Source: UBA1738 sp964388835
Lineage (GTDB): Bacteria > Bacillota > Clostridia > UBA1381
Length of the DNA stretch: 64,000 nucleotides
Direction of reading: 5' to 3'
NCBI GenBank assembly: GCA_964388835.1
Contig: CAYMBZ010000001.1
Coordinates: forward strand, 26,390-90,389
Part shown: piece by piece, positions 8,194 to 16,488 of the stretch
How positions within the stretch are numbered: position 1 is the first letter of the stretch
Layout: each line of letters opens with the position of its first letter
Translations under genes and position numbers: made by a program
Notes under the pieces: generated by a model
What the model saw: the letters and a program-made list of their open reading frames with translations, nothing else
Databases searched by the model: none
What the model was told of the DNA's origin: nothing

Positions 8194-9117
8194 ATGTGTA
8201 ATAAGGGAAAGGGTTCCTCTTATACCGAAATGCTGGCGGATATGGCGGAGGAATACTGCGCCGAGGCGATACTTGCGTGCGTCAAAAAGAAACATCCCAA
8301 TGCGGGAAATCCCACAGAGTGTGAGCCGCACGGAAAAATTTACGATGCTATGCTCTACAGCATAAGAGCCGGGGGAAAACGGCTTCGCCCGATAATAATG
8401 ATGTTGACCGCGGAAATGCTGGGAACCGATGCAAAAAAGGTGCTTCCATTTGCGGCGGCGATTGAAATGATACATACATATTCGCTTATTCATGATGACT
8501 TGCCGGCGATGGATAATGATGATTTGCGCCGCGGAAAGCCTACCAATCACAAGGTTTTCGGAGAGGCGATAGCGATTCTTGCGGGAGATGCGCTTTTGAC
8601 AAAGGCATTTGAAACCGCGGCATCGTGCGGAGAGTTTGAAGCGGAAAGGGTTATGCGCGCAACGGCGTGCCTTGCTTCGGCGGCGGGTGCTGACGGAATG
8701 GTCGGCGGACAGGTTATTGATATTGAAAGCAAAAATGAGGACATGGAACTTTTGCAGTATCTTCATTCGCTGAAAACGGGAGGGCTGATTCGTGCTTCGG
8801 GCGTTATAGGAGCAATTTTGGCGGGAGCTGATGAAAAACAGCTGGAGGCTGTGGACGGCTTTTGCTATAACCTGGGCATAGCCTTTCAAATTCAGGACGA
8901 TATTTTGGATGTTTCGGGAAGCGTTGAAGAGCTCGGAAAACCGATAGGCAGTGACGAAGCGAACGGCAAACCCACATATGTGACCTTGTGCGGCACGGAA
9001 AAAGCCGGTGAGCTTGCCGATGAATATACCCAAAAAGCTATCCGTTGTCTTGACATTTTCGATAATAAAGAAAGGCTTACCGAGCTTGCGGAAAAGCTTA
9101 TGGGAAGAAGGGTGTAA
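8194..9117 (+). CDS. ispA: Polyprenyl synthetase, probably farnesyl diphosphate synthase
   Basis: This trans-prenyltransferase condenses isopentenyl diphosphate with allylic diphosphates to make C15 (farnesyl) precursors for undecaprenyl lipid and other isoprenoids. The 307-residue product has the first Asp-rich motif DDLPAMDNDD beginning near residue 101 (the DDxxxxD form of bacterial FPP synthases) and the second, QDDILD, near residue 235. GGKRLRP (substrate binding) and a KTG motif near residue 195 are also present. The start follows GGAGGAGG. It lies next to xseB, as in Bacillus. Exact chain length cannot be proven from sequence alone. Confidence 0.93.
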   Translation: MCNKGKGSSYTEMLADMAEEYCAEAILACVKKKHPNAGNPTECEPHGKIYDAMLYSIRAGGKRLRPIIMMLTAEMLGTDAKKVLPFAAAIEMIHTYSLIHDDLPAMDNDDLRRGKPTNHKVFGEAIAILAGDALLTKAFETAASCGEFEAERVMRATACLASAAGADGMVGGQVIDIESKNEDMELLQYLHSLKTGGLIRASGVIGAILAGADEKQLEAVDGFCYNLGIAFQIQDDILDVSGSVEELGKPIGSDEANGKPTYVTLCGTEKAGELADEYTQKAIRCLDIFDNKERLTELAEKLMGRRV

Positions 9118-9563
9118 TGATGAGTTTTTGGAAAGAAAGCGTACTTGCGACATGTTTGATTTCCTGGTTTGTTGCGCAATTGCTTAAGGTTATATTTACT
9201 TTGATAAAAAATAAAAAAATAGATTTCAGCCGATTTATCGGCGCGGGAGGAATGCCCAGTTCACACACCTCATTTGTAACGGCGCTTGCGACATCGGTGG
9301 GAATAAAAAACGGCTTTTTGGGGTCGGAATTTGCCATAGCAACGGTTTTGGCGCTGGTGGTTATGTATGACGCGGCAGGTGTGAGACGTGCCGCGGGTCA
9401 GCAGGCGAAAATTCTTAACAGAATCGTTGAGGAATGGGAACATTCGGATTTTAGCGAGACGGATAAGAGGTTAAAAGAGCTTTTGGGGCATACCCCGAAA
9501 GAGGTTTTTGCCGGAGCGATTTTGGGTGTGGCAATTGCCATGCTGAGACATTTTACTTTTTAA
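9117..9563 (+). CDS. Divergent PAP2 family membrane protein (DUF212)
   Basis: The 148-residue product matches the small membrane family annotated as divergent PAP2 or acid phosphatase/vanadium haloperoxidase-related. It has the conserved GGMPSSHTSFVTALATSVG segment (GAGGMPSSHTS), a following MYDAAGVRRAAGQQA motif, and a late LGHTPKEVFAGAILG motif; these hold His and Arg residues of the PAP2 phosphatase core. Several hydrophobic segments suggest a membrane location. The start overlaps the ispA stop by one base (TAATG), with a second ATG at 9120. Its substrate is unknown; a role in isoprenoid lipid phosphate handling is suggested only by its neighbour. Confidence 0.85.
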   Translation: MMSFWKESVLATCLISWFVAQLLKVIFTLIKNKKIDFSRFIGAGGMPSSHTSFVTALATSVGIKNGFLGSEFAIATVLALVVMYDAAGVRRAAGQQAKILNRIVEEWEHSDFSETDKRLKELLGHTPKEVFAGAILGVAIAMLRHFTF

Positions 9564-9597
9564 AATACATCCGCTGTGCGGTTAGGAGCAATAGTAT

Positions 9598-10368
9598 ATG
9601 TTATTTGATTCACATGCGCATTATAATGATTCTAAGTTTGACGAGGACAGGTTTGAACTCCTCGACACAATGAACGCGAATAATGTGGGATATATAATGA
9701 ATATAGCGGATTCGATGAAATCCATACCGAAAGTGCTTGAAATAGCGGAAAAATATCCGTTTGTGTATGCTGCGGTAGGCGTTCATCCTGAAGAGACAAA
9801 GGAGCTTGCCGAAAAGGATATGGAGCTTTTGGAAGAGTATGCCGCGCACCCGAAGGTTTTGGCGATTGGCGAGATAGGACTTGACTATTATTGGGACAGT
9901 GTGGACAGGGATGTGCAGAAAAAATGGTTTACACGCCAGATTGCAATTGCAAAAAAGGTTGGTCTGCCGGTGGTAATCCATGACCGTGATGCTCATGGCG
10001 ATACAATGGAAATTTTAAAAGCCGAGAATATCGGCGAGGTCGGCGGAATCTTCCATTGTTATTCCGGAAGTGCCGAAATGGCAAAGGAAATCGTGGATAT
10101 GGGAATGTACATAGCTTTCGGCGGAACGCTGACCTTTAAAAATGCCGCAAAGGTGCGAAAGGCTGCGGAAGCTGTTCCGTTAGAAAGAATTTTGATTGAA
10201 ACCGATTGCCCGTATTTGGCACCGGAGCCGCACCGCGGCAAGCGCAACAGCTCGCTTTATATTCATTACGTTGCGGAAAGGCTTGCCGAGATAAAGGGAA
10301 TAACTCCGGAAGAAACCGAGCGTATTACGTGTCTCAATGCAAAAAGATGTTTGGGAATAGAGGTTTAG
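9598..10368 (+). CDS. tatD: TatD family metal-dependent hydrolase (DNase)
   Basis: TatD proteins are TIM-barrel metallohydrolases with 3'-5' exonuclease activity on DNA. The 256-residue product begins MLFDSHAHYNDSKF, carrying the HxH metal motif, then has GVHPEE, AIGEIGLDYYW (the metal-bridging Glu), PVVIHDRDA, FHCYSGS and ETDCPYLAPEPHRGKRN, all in order. RBS is TTAGGAG. It is followed three bases later by holB, the common tatD-holB neighbourhood in Bacillota. Confidence 0.95.
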   Translation: MLFDSHAHYNDSKFDEDRFELLDTMNANNVGYIMNIADSMKSIPKVLEIAEKYPFVYAAVGVHPEETKELAEKDMELLEEYAAHPKVLAIGEIGLDYYWDSVDRDVQKKWFTRQIAIAKKVGLPVVIHDRDAHGDTMEILKAENIGEVGGIFHCYSGSAEMAKEIVDMGMYIAFGGTLTFKNAAKVRKAAEAVPLERILIETDCPYLAPEPHRGKRNSSLYIHYVAERLAEIKGITPEETERITCLNAKRCLGIEV

Positions 10369-10371
10369 TTT

Positions 10372-11355
10372 ATGTACGGTTACGATATTCTGCATGAAAG
10401 TATTGCGGAGGACCTGATAAAAAATGTGCGTGCGGGAGAGGTGAGGCATGCGTATATTTTTGAGGGCGACGAGGGTGTCGGGAATTTTGAATGTGCAAGA
10501 TTGTTTGCCGCGGCAATGGTCTGCGAAAGACAAGCGAGCGCGCCATGCGGAGTCTGCACGGCATGTGTTATGGCGAAAGCGGAAACGCACCCGGACATTT
10601 CGGTGATAAAACCGATTGCGGGCAAAAAAAATATAACCGTTGACCAAATAAGAAAGGTTACGGCAGATGCGTACACAAAGCCGTATGAGAGCGGCAAAAA
10701 GGTTTATATAATAGCGGACGGTGACGCGATGAACGAGCAGGCGCAGAATGCTTTTTTGAAAGTTTTGGAGGAACCGCCCGAATATGCGGTGTTTATAATT
10801 CTTGACGAAAATTGCGAGACTTTGCTTGAAACCATACGGTCGCGATGTCTTAAGATTAGGTTTAATCACATATCGGGTGAGCGCATGCGGGAATACATAA
10901 AAAAGCATTTTCCCGATGCTGCGGAAAAAACGGATTTTTTGGTGAGATACGCGGGCGGAATTGTCGGAAATGCAGAAAAAATTCTTAAATCTGAGAGCTT
11001 TATACCTCTTAGGAATACAGCGTTTGAAAGGCTGGAAGCACTGTTGTCGGACAGCTTATCGGAGTCGTATGACATAGCGGGATTTGTTGAGGAAAACAAG
11101 GATGATGCCGATTTGGTTTTTAAATTTTGGCAGGAATTTGTGCGAGATATCATGCTTTTGCAGAGCGGTTGCCGTGAACTGGTACAGAATGGAGATTTTA
11201 TAGATCGGCTTATAAATTTTTCAGTCAGATTTGATGAAAGGCGGATTATTCGTGCCCAGGAGAGCCTTATTACGGCGCAGAAAATGAGAAAAAGATACGT
11301 CAGCTTACATACGCTGTGTCTGTGGCTGGCATTTTCAATAAAAAAGAAAAAATAA
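10372..11355 (+). CDS. holB: DNA polymerase III subunit delta'
   Basis: Delta' is a clamp-loader subunit that helps load the beta clamp on primed DNA. The 327-residue product shows the AAA+ layout: a P-loop position reading EGDEGVGNFE, where the usual Lys-Thr is replaced by Asn-Phe, four cysteines between about residues 46 and 65 (C-ERQASAP-C-GV-C-TA-C) that fit the clamp-loader zinc module, VLEEPPE and the SRC motif in ETIRSRCLKI. Loss of the P-loop Lys fits a subunit that does not hydrolyse ATP, as known for E. coli delta'. It sits between tatD and citrate synthase. Confidence 0.92.
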   Translation: MYGYDILHESIAEDLIKNVRAGEVRHAYIFEGDEGVGNFECARLFAAAMVCERQASAPCGVCTACVMAKAETHPDISVIKPIAGKKNITVDQIRKVTADAYTKPYESGKKVYIIADGDAMNEQAQNAFLKVLEEPPEYAVFIILDENCETLLETIRSRCLKIRFNHISGERMREYIKKHFPDAAEKTDFLVRYAGGIVGNAEKILKSESFIPLRNTAFERLEALLSDSLSESYDIAGFVEENKDDADLVFKFWQEFVRDIMLLQSGCRELVQNGDFIDRLINFSVRFDERRIIRAQESLITAQKMRKRYVSLHTLCLWLAFSIKKKK

Positions 11356-11367
11356 GGAGAAGAACCA

Positions 11368-12723
11368 ATGAACAGATTTTCGGAACTTTTGCCGGTGATA
11401 CATGAACTGGCTGAAAAGTGTAAAAATAATGGGTGCATAGACTCAAGCTTATATGACAAATACGAGGTAAAACGCGGGCTCAGATATAAAAGCGGCCGCG
11501 GAGTTTTAACCGGTTTAACCGAGATAGGAGAGGTTAAATCCTACACTATCGACGACGGTGAAATGATTCCGTGTGAGGGGAAATTGTATTATCACGGTAT
11601 TGATATTGAGCAAATTGTGGATGGGTTCACAAAAGAGGGCAGATTCGGTTTTGAGGAGGTATGCTACCTCCTGATATTCGGTGAACAGCCGACAAGTGAG
11701 GAACTGTCCGATTTCAGAAAGCTGTTGGCAGAATACAGAACACTGCCCACCAGCTTTGTGCGTGACATAATAATGAAAGCGCCGTCAAGGGATATGATGA
11801 ATACACTTGCAAGAAGCGTGCTGACACTGTACTCCTACGACGAGCGTTCGGATGATACCGATGTTGAAAATGTTTTAAGGCAGAGCCTCCAGTTGATTGC
11901 GCTCTTTCCGCTTTTGTCGGTTTACGGCTATCATGCGTATAATCATTATCAGCGCGGACACAGCCTGTTTATACATACACCGCCCTCCGAACTTTCAACT
12001 GCAGAGGCGATTTTGTACATGCTTCGTCCGGATACGAAATACACAGAGCTTGAGGCAAAGCTTTTGGATATTTGCCTTGTGGTACAGGCAGAGCACGGCG
12101 GCGGAAACAATTCTACCTTTACAACACATGTTGTATCTTCATCGGGTACCGACACATATTCCTCGGTGGCGGCTTCTTTGGGCTCTTTAAAAGGACCGAA
12201 GCATGGAGGCGCAAACAAAAAGGTTGTTGAAATGTTTGACGATATCAAGGAGAATGTTAAGGATTGGGAGGATGAGGAGGAAGTGCGCGCATATTTGTGC
12301 AAAATCCTGGACAAGCAGGCATTTGACGGAAGCGGACTTATTTACGGTATAGGTCACGCGGTTTATTCGCTCTCCGACCCGCGTACCACAATATTGAAAC
12401 ATTATGTGGGCATGCTGGCAAAGGAAAAGGGTGCGGAAAAGGAGCTTGCGCTGTACAGTATGGTGGAAAGAATAGCTCCGGAGCTTTTGAGGGAAAAAAG
12501 AAATCGTCCGGTAAGTGCGAATGTGGATTTTTATTCCGGATTTGTGTATCGTATGCTCGGCTTGCCGCTTGAGCTGTATACTCCGATTTTCGCAATAGCA
12601 AGGATTGCTGGTTGGAGCGCGCACAGAATAGAAGAGCTTATGAATTCGAGTAAAATTGTTCGTCCGGCATATAAAAACGTGGCAAAGCACACGGAATATC
12701 TTCTGATGAAAGACAGAAAATAA
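11368..12723 (+). CDS. gltA: Citrate synthase (citrate/2-methylcitrate synthase family)
   Basis: The enzyme condenses oxaloacetate and acetyl-CoA to citrate, the first step toward 2-oxoglutarate and glutamate. The 451-residue product has LYYHGIDIEQIVDGF near residue 75, a catalytic His region in AEHGGGNNSTFTTHVVSS, GSLKGPKHGGANKKV, and GIGHAVYSLSDPR, all citrate synthase signatures; the active-site Asp lies in VDFYSGFVYRMLG. It has an N-terminal extension of about 50 residues, seen in a clostridial subgroup. The start follows AAGGAG. No other TCA gene is nearby, so an anabolic role is inferred. Confidence 0.93.
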   Translation: MNRFSELLPVIHELAEKCKNNGCIDSSLYDKYEVKRGLRYKSGRGVLTGLTEIGEVKSYTIDDGEMIPCEGKLYYHGIDIEQIVDGFTKEGRFGFEEVCYLLIFGEQPTSEELSDFRKLLAEYRTLPTSFVRDIIMKAPSRDMMNTLARSVLTLYSYDERSDDTDVENVLRQSLQLIALFPLLSVYGYHAYNHYQRGHSLFIHTPPSELSTAEAILYMLRPDTKYTELEAKLLDICLVVQAEHGGGNNSTFTTHVVSSSGTDTYSSVAASLGSLKGPKHGGANKKVVEMFDDIKENVKDWEDEEEVRAYLCKILDKQAFDGSGLIYGIGHAVYSLSDPRTTILKHYVGMLAKEKGAEKELALYSMVERIAPELLREKRNRPVSANVDFYSGFVYRMLGLPLELYTPIFAIARIAGWSAHRIEELMNSSKIVRPAYKNVAKHTEYLLMKDRK

Positions 12724-12751
12724 GCAAGGATATCATAGGGAGAAATTTTAA

Positions 12752-14326
12752 ATGAAACAACCTACTTGGCTTGAAAAAGCGGTATTTTACAATATTTATC
12801 CGCAATCATTTTATGATACAAACGGAGACGGAATCGGCGATTTAAACGGTATAACCGAAAAGCTGGAATATATCGCGGAAACGGGGTTTACTGCGATATG
12901 GCTGAATCCGTTTTATGAATCGCCTTTCAATGATGCCGGATATGACGTGACCAATTTTTATAAGGTTGCGCCGAGATACGGGACAAAGGCGGATTTTGAA
13001 AGGCTATGTAAAAAGGCTCACGAGTACGGAATAAAGGTGTGTGTGGATTTGGTTGCGGGACATACATCAATGGAATGTGAATGGTTTAAGCAATCCTGCA
13101 AAGCGGAAAAAAATGAATATACCAATCGATATATCTGGACCGATACGTGGCTGAACACATATAACGGGGAGTGTATCGGAGGCTACAGCGACCGAAACGG
13201 CGCGTTTATGAAGAATTTCTTTTACTCTCAGCCGGCACTGAACTATGGCTTCGCGAACATAGACGAGCCGTCGTGGCAACTTCCGCCGGAGCACCCGGAT
13301 TGCCGCGCAACAAAAGCGGAACTGATACGGATTATGGAGTTTTGGATTGAGGCAGGTGCGGACGGATTTCGAGTGGATATGGCAAATTCTCTCGTTAAAA
13401 ATGACTACGATCACAGCGGAATGATTGCGTTTTGGCAGGAAATACGAAAAATCTTTGATGAAAAATATCCGGAGTGTGTGCTGATTTCAGAATGGTCACA
13501 TCCGAGTATTGCGATAAAAGCGGGATTTCATATTGATTTTTGGATACACTCAAACTTTAAATCCTACACGAGCTTGTTTCGATATGAAAAGGGAAGAAAT
13601 GTATCCCATGATTTTTTGGGAAACAGCTTTTTTAATAAGGACGGAAACGGAAGCATAGAGGAGTTTTTGTTCGATTATTTGAGAGAGTATGACGAAACTA
13701 AGGAAATCGGTTACATATCCATTCCTACGGGCAATCACGATATACCGAGAATAAGCTACTTGCGCGATAAGCGGGAGCTTGAGGCGGCATATGCGTTTTT
13801 GCTTACAATGCCGGGTGTGCCATTTGTGTACTACGGCGATGAAATCGGAATGGAATATGTGCCGGGGCTTCCGTCAAAGGAGGGCGGCTACAACCGAACC
13901 GGTTCAAGAACGCCCATGCAGTGGAAAAAGGGCAAAAATGCGGGATTTTCCGAGGCGGACAGTGATAAGCTCTATTTGCCGACAGATGAAAACGGAGTTA
14001 ATGTATCGGAACAGGCGGCAAATGAGGACTCCCTGCTTAATACCACAAAGAATTTGATTGCTTTAAGAAAGAGCTCAAGAGCACTTTCCGCAAGCGGTGC
14101 CGTCAACTTTGTAAACAGAAGATGTAACGGATATCCTCTTTTGTATGAAAGAATTTGGGAGAGTGAAAAATATTTGATATGCATAAATCCGACAGATAAC
14201 AAGCAGTGTACGGAATACAAAATCGGGGATTTCGAGATTGCCTTGTCAAACGGCGAGGTATCTGCTAAGGACGGCAAGATTACCATAGATGCGGTAAGCT
14301 ATGGGATTTTGAAATGTAAAATATGA
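12752..14326 (+). CDS. GH13 alpha-glucosidase/alpha-amylase family enzyme
   Basis: This is a glycoside hydrolase family 13 enzyme acting on alpha-glucosidic bonds. The (beta/alpha)8 barrel starts at once (FYNIYPQSFYDTNGDGIGDL), without a signal peptide, so it is probably cytoplasmic and cleaves imported oligosaccharides. Catalytic residues are visible: nucleophile Asp209 in GFRVDMA, acid/base Glu247 in LISEWSH, and the transition-state Asp330 in GNHD. The calcium-type loop DTNGDGIGDL is that of oligo-1,6-glucosidase-like members. The gene has a good RBS 28 bases after citrate synthase. Exact substrate (isomaltose, sucrose, trehalose) cannot be read from the motifs. Confidence 0.9.
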   Translation: MKQPTWLEKAVFYNIYPQSFYDTNGDGIGDLNGITEKLEYIAETGFTAIWLNPFYESPFNDAGYDVTNFYKVAPRYGTKADFERLCKKAHEYGIKVCVDLVAGHTSMECEWFKQSCKAEKNEYTNRYIWTDTWLNTYNGECIGGYSDRNGAFMKNFFYSQPALNYGFANIDEPSWQLPPEHPDCRATKAELIRIMEFWIEAGADGFRVDMANSLVKNDYDHSGMIAFWQEIRKIFDEKYPECVLISEWSHPSIAIKAGFHIDFWIHSNFKSYTSLFRYEKGRNVSHDFLGNSFFNKDGNGSIEEFLFDYLREYDETKEIGYISIPTGNHDIPRISYLRDKRELEAAYAFLLTMPGVPFVYYGDEIGMEYVPGLPSKEGGYNRTGSRTPMQWKKGKNAGFSEADSDKLYLPTDENGVNVSEQAANEDSLLNTTKNLIALRKSSRALSASGAVNFVNRRCNGYPLLYERIWESEKYLICINPTDNKQCTEYKIGDFEIALSNGEVSAKDGKITIDAVSYGILKCKI

Positions 14327-14373
14327 GTGCCGCGAAAAATGTGTAATAGCGGTGGTTTAAAGGAGCTGACAAA

Positions 14374-15573
14374 ATGGGATTGAATGAAACCGCTTCTGCG
14401 GAACGGGTGCATATCGGATTTTTTGGCAAGCGAAATGCCGGAAAATCAAGCCTTGTAAATGCGGTAACAGGTCAAGAACTGGCGGTGGTATCCGATGTTA
14501 AGGGAACCACAACAGATCCCGTAAAAAAGGCGATGGAACTGTTGCCGTTGGGTCCGGTTGTTATAATTGACACGCCGGGAATTGACGATTTTGGGGAACT
14601 GGGGGAACTGCGAATAAAAAAAACAAAGCAAGCGCTTAATTACAGCGATGTTGCAGTGCTGTGCGTGGATTCCGCGGCGGGAATGACCGATGAGGATGAG
14701 GCGCTTACGGCGGAATTTGCAAAGAAAAAAATTCCATATTTGGTTGCGTACAATAAATGTGATTTGGCAGAGCGCAAGACGCTCAGAGAAAATGAGATAT
14801 CCGTAAGTGCGCTTTTGGGGACAAATATTTTTGAGCTGAAAGAAAAGCTTGCGCGAATTGTGAAGCAAAATACCGAAGAGAAACGACTTGTGTCAGACCT
14901 TATATCTGTGGGAGATACCGTACTTTTGGTAATTCCGATAGATGAGGCGGCACCAAAGGGAAGATTGATTTTGCCGCAGCAGCAGACCATGCGGGATATT
15001 TTGGATTCTGGGGCAACGATTATTGCCTGCCGCGACAGTGAGCTGTCGGATACAATGAAGAAGGTGACCGCCATGCCTAAACTGGTTATTACGGATTCTC
15101 AGGTTTTCGGCGCGGTTTCAAAGATTGTGCCCGAGAAGGTTAGGCTTACATCCTTTTCAATACTTTTTGCGAGGTATAAGGGAAATCTGGAGAGCCTTGT
15201 ACGCGGTGCCGCAAAGCTGGATGACCTTTCGGACGGTGACAAGGTGCTGATTTCCGAAGGGTGCACTCATCACAGACAGTGCAATGATATAGGAAGCGTT
15301 AAACTGCCGGGGTGGATAAGGAAATATACGGGAAAAGAGCTTGATTTTGAATTCACATCAGGAACGGAATTCCCGGAAGATTTGTCCGGATATGCGCTGG
15401 CGATTCATTGCGGAGGCTGCATGCTTAACAGCCGCGAGGTAAATTCGCGTATTGCATATTCCTATGACATGGGCGTGCCTATGACGAATTACGGTATAGC
15501 AATAGCGCAGATGAATGGGATTTTAAAGAGGAGTTTGGAGATATTTCCTGAGGTTCGGGAAATATTGAAGTAA
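14374..15573 (+). CDS. hydF: [FeFe]-hydrogenase maturation GTPase HydF
   Basis: HydF is the scaffold GTPase that assembles the 2Fe subcluster and delivers it to apo-hydrogenase HydA. The 399-residue product has the G1 loop GKRNAGKSS near residue 17, G3 DTPGIDD, and NKCD. The C-terminal cluster site is complete: Cys297 in CTHHRQC and Cys346/Cys349 in HCGGC. The start follows AAAGGAG. HydE, HydG and the hydrogenase are not in the window, so the pathway genes are dispersed. It is the last gene of this plus-strand run; a terminator follows. Confidence 0.96.
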   Translation: MGLNETASAERVHIGFFGKRNAGKSSLVNAVTGQELAVVSDVKGTTTDPVKKAMELLPLGPVVIIDTPGIDDFGELGELRIKKTKQALNYSDVAVLCVDSAAGMTDEDEALTAEFAKKKIPYLVAYNKCDLAERKTLRENEISVSALLGTNIFELKEKLARIVKQNTEEKRLVSDLISVGDTVLLVIPIDEAAPKGRLILPQQQTMRDILDSGATIIACRDSELSDTMKKVTAMPKLVITDSQVFGAVSKIVPEKVRLTSFSILFARYKGNLESLVRGAAKLDDLSDGDKVLISEGCTHHRQCNDIGSVKLPGWIRKYTGKELDFEFTSGTEFPEDLSGYALAIHCGGCMLNSREVNSRIAYSYDMGVPMTNYGIAIAQMNGILKRSLEIFPEVREILK

Positions 15574-15578
15574 TGAAG

Positions 15579-15620
15579 AAGCACTTTCGGGTTACGACGT
15601 GTGAGCCGAGGGTGCTTTTT
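15579..15620 (+). terminator. Rho-independent terminator after hydF
   Basis: AAGCACTTTCGG (15579-15590) pairs with CCGAGGGTGCTT (15606-15617), twelve pairs including two G-U, and a T run to 15620 follows. It lies six bases past the hydF stop. Confidence 0.85.
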
Positions 15621-15660
15621 AATGTATGAAAGCGAGAGTAAAACAATTTTCTTTTTAACC

Positions 15661-15938
15661 TTTGTAACTTTTTGCACTACTGAATTTTTTTCAACATATA
15701 AATATTCTACTTTCTGCCCCTCTTTGCACTTTCGGACTTACAACCGCTTTGAAAAAAATTCGTACACATCTCCCCTCGGCTTGTACCTATAGGGCGAGTT
15801 GTCGAAGTTTTGTGTCTTTTACTTTGTAAAAGCTGACGAAATTTGCGACTTGTGCGAAGCCGCTAAACCACGGGTTTCAAAGGGTGCCCCTTTGCGACTT
15901 TTCGTACTTTTGGTCGCTCAAAAGTACAAATATACAAA
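15661..15938 (-). repeat. Dispersed intergenic repeat, copy 1
   Basis: This is one of three related copies in the window, inverted relative to the copies at 23774-24058 and 51709-51995. Shared blocks on the minus strand include AGCGACCAAAAGT, AAAAGTCGCAAAGGG, TTTAGCGGCTTCG, AAAACTTCGACAACTCGCC and AAAAATTCAGTAG. A hairpin CAAAGGG-TGC-CCCTTTG is at 15878-15894 and another, CTTTTAC-TTT-GTAAAAG, lies within the copy; a perfect nine-pair palindrome GTACTTTTG-CAAAAGTAC lies near its right end. Weak similarity to copy 3 runs on to about 15970. The rest of 15939-16078 holds nothing I recognise. Confidence 0.85.
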
Positions 15939-16078
15939 ACGCACAAGCGAACAACCGTGGACATCATTCCCTACACTCTCCACTTACGTACAAGTGCATT
16001 TTTATTTATCTGACGGCTACGCATGTTTTATCTGCCATCTATAAATGTATATTTCTTTGCAAAAGTTAATAAAACTTC

Positions 16079-16107
16079 TTGACTTTATCGTGATGAAGTG
16101 GTATAAT
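16079..16107 (+). promoter_or_regulatory. Sigma-A promoter of the histidine operon
   Basis: TTGACT (16079-16084) and TATAAT (16102-16107) with a 17-base spacer form a near-consensus promoter. It precedes the yerC-type regulator gene and the whole his operon. No T-box signature is seen in the short leader. Confidence 0.88.
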
Positions 16108-16119
16108 AATAAAGTGATA

Positions 16120-16135
16120 GTGCGTTTTGGCGCAC
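16120..16135 (+). promoter_or_regulatory. Candidate operator (inverted repeat) at the his promoter
   Basis: GTGCG (16120-16124) and CGCAC (16131-16135) form an inverted repeat a few bases past the expected transcription start. A repressor bound here would block the promoter. The operon's first gene encodes a TrpR-family protein that could be that repressor; this link is inferred. Confidence 0.45.
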
Positions 16136-16160
16136 AAAGTTTAAATTTATAAAAAATACA

Positions 16161-16181
16161 GCCGAAAATTTTATTTTCGGC
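16161..16181 (+). other. Leader hairpin before the TrpR-like gene
   Basis: GCCGAAAAT and ATTTTCGGC form a perfect nine-pair stem with a three-base loop in the 5' leader, directly before the ribosome binding site ACGGAG. No T run follows the stem, so it is not an ordinary terminator. It may stabilise the transcript or modulate translation. Confidence 0.5.
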
Positions 16182-16195
16182 AGAACGGAGATAGT

Positions 16196-16483
16196 ATGTT
16201 TAATAAAGAAAGCTCAGAGCTAAAACAGCTGTACAAGGCGGTTATTTCGCTTGAATCGGAGGAGGAATGTGCCGCGTTTTTCTATGATATCTGCACCATT
16301 CAGGAATTGGAGTCACTTTCTCAAAGGCTGGACGTTGCCCTAAGACTTGATGAGGGAAAAAATTATAATGATGTACATGACATCACAGGTGCCAGCACGG
16401 CAACAATTTGCCGTGTAAGCAAATGCCTTAATTACGGTGAAGGCGGCTACAAAACGGTTATTGACAGATTGAAACGGGGTTGA
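16196..16483 (+). CDS. yerC: TrpR/YerC family regulator, probable histidine repressor
   Basis: The 95-residue product belongs to the TrpR superfamily, YerC/YecD branch: an all-helical DNA-binding protein with ECAAFFYDICTIQELESLSQRLDVAL followed by a helix-turn-helix, YNDVHDITGASTATICRVSKC (given in parts: YNDVHDITGAS and TATICRVSKC). As first gene of a complete his operon with a promoter-proximal inverted repeat, it is most likely the histidine repressor (HisR), a role assigned to TrpR-type proteins in Gram-positive bacteria by comparative genomics. That it senses histidine is inference from context. The stop overlaps the region of the next start. Confidence 0.85.
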   Translation: MFNKESSELKQLYKAVISLESEEECAAFFYDICTIQELESLSQRLDVALRLDEGKNYNDVHDITGASTATICRVSKCLNYGEGGYKTVIDRLKRG

Positions 16484-16488
16484 TTGCA

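Noticed and set aside
7948..9153. A 401-codon open frame on the minus strand opposite xseB and ispA
   Set aside because: It lies antisense to two well-conserved genes, has no family motif and no ribosome binding site, and reflects codon bias of the plus strand.
15661..15938. A CRISPR array or tRNA-derived repeat
   Set aside because: There is one copy per site with no regular spacers and no cloverleaf; the copies are 8-28 kb apart.
16108..16195. A T-box or His-rich leader peptide controlling the his operon
   Set aside because: The leader is under 100 bases, with no T-box core and no run of His codons.
16196..16483. Tryptophan repressor TrpR
   Set aside because: The protein is of the YerC branch and no trp gene is nearby; the his operon follows directly.
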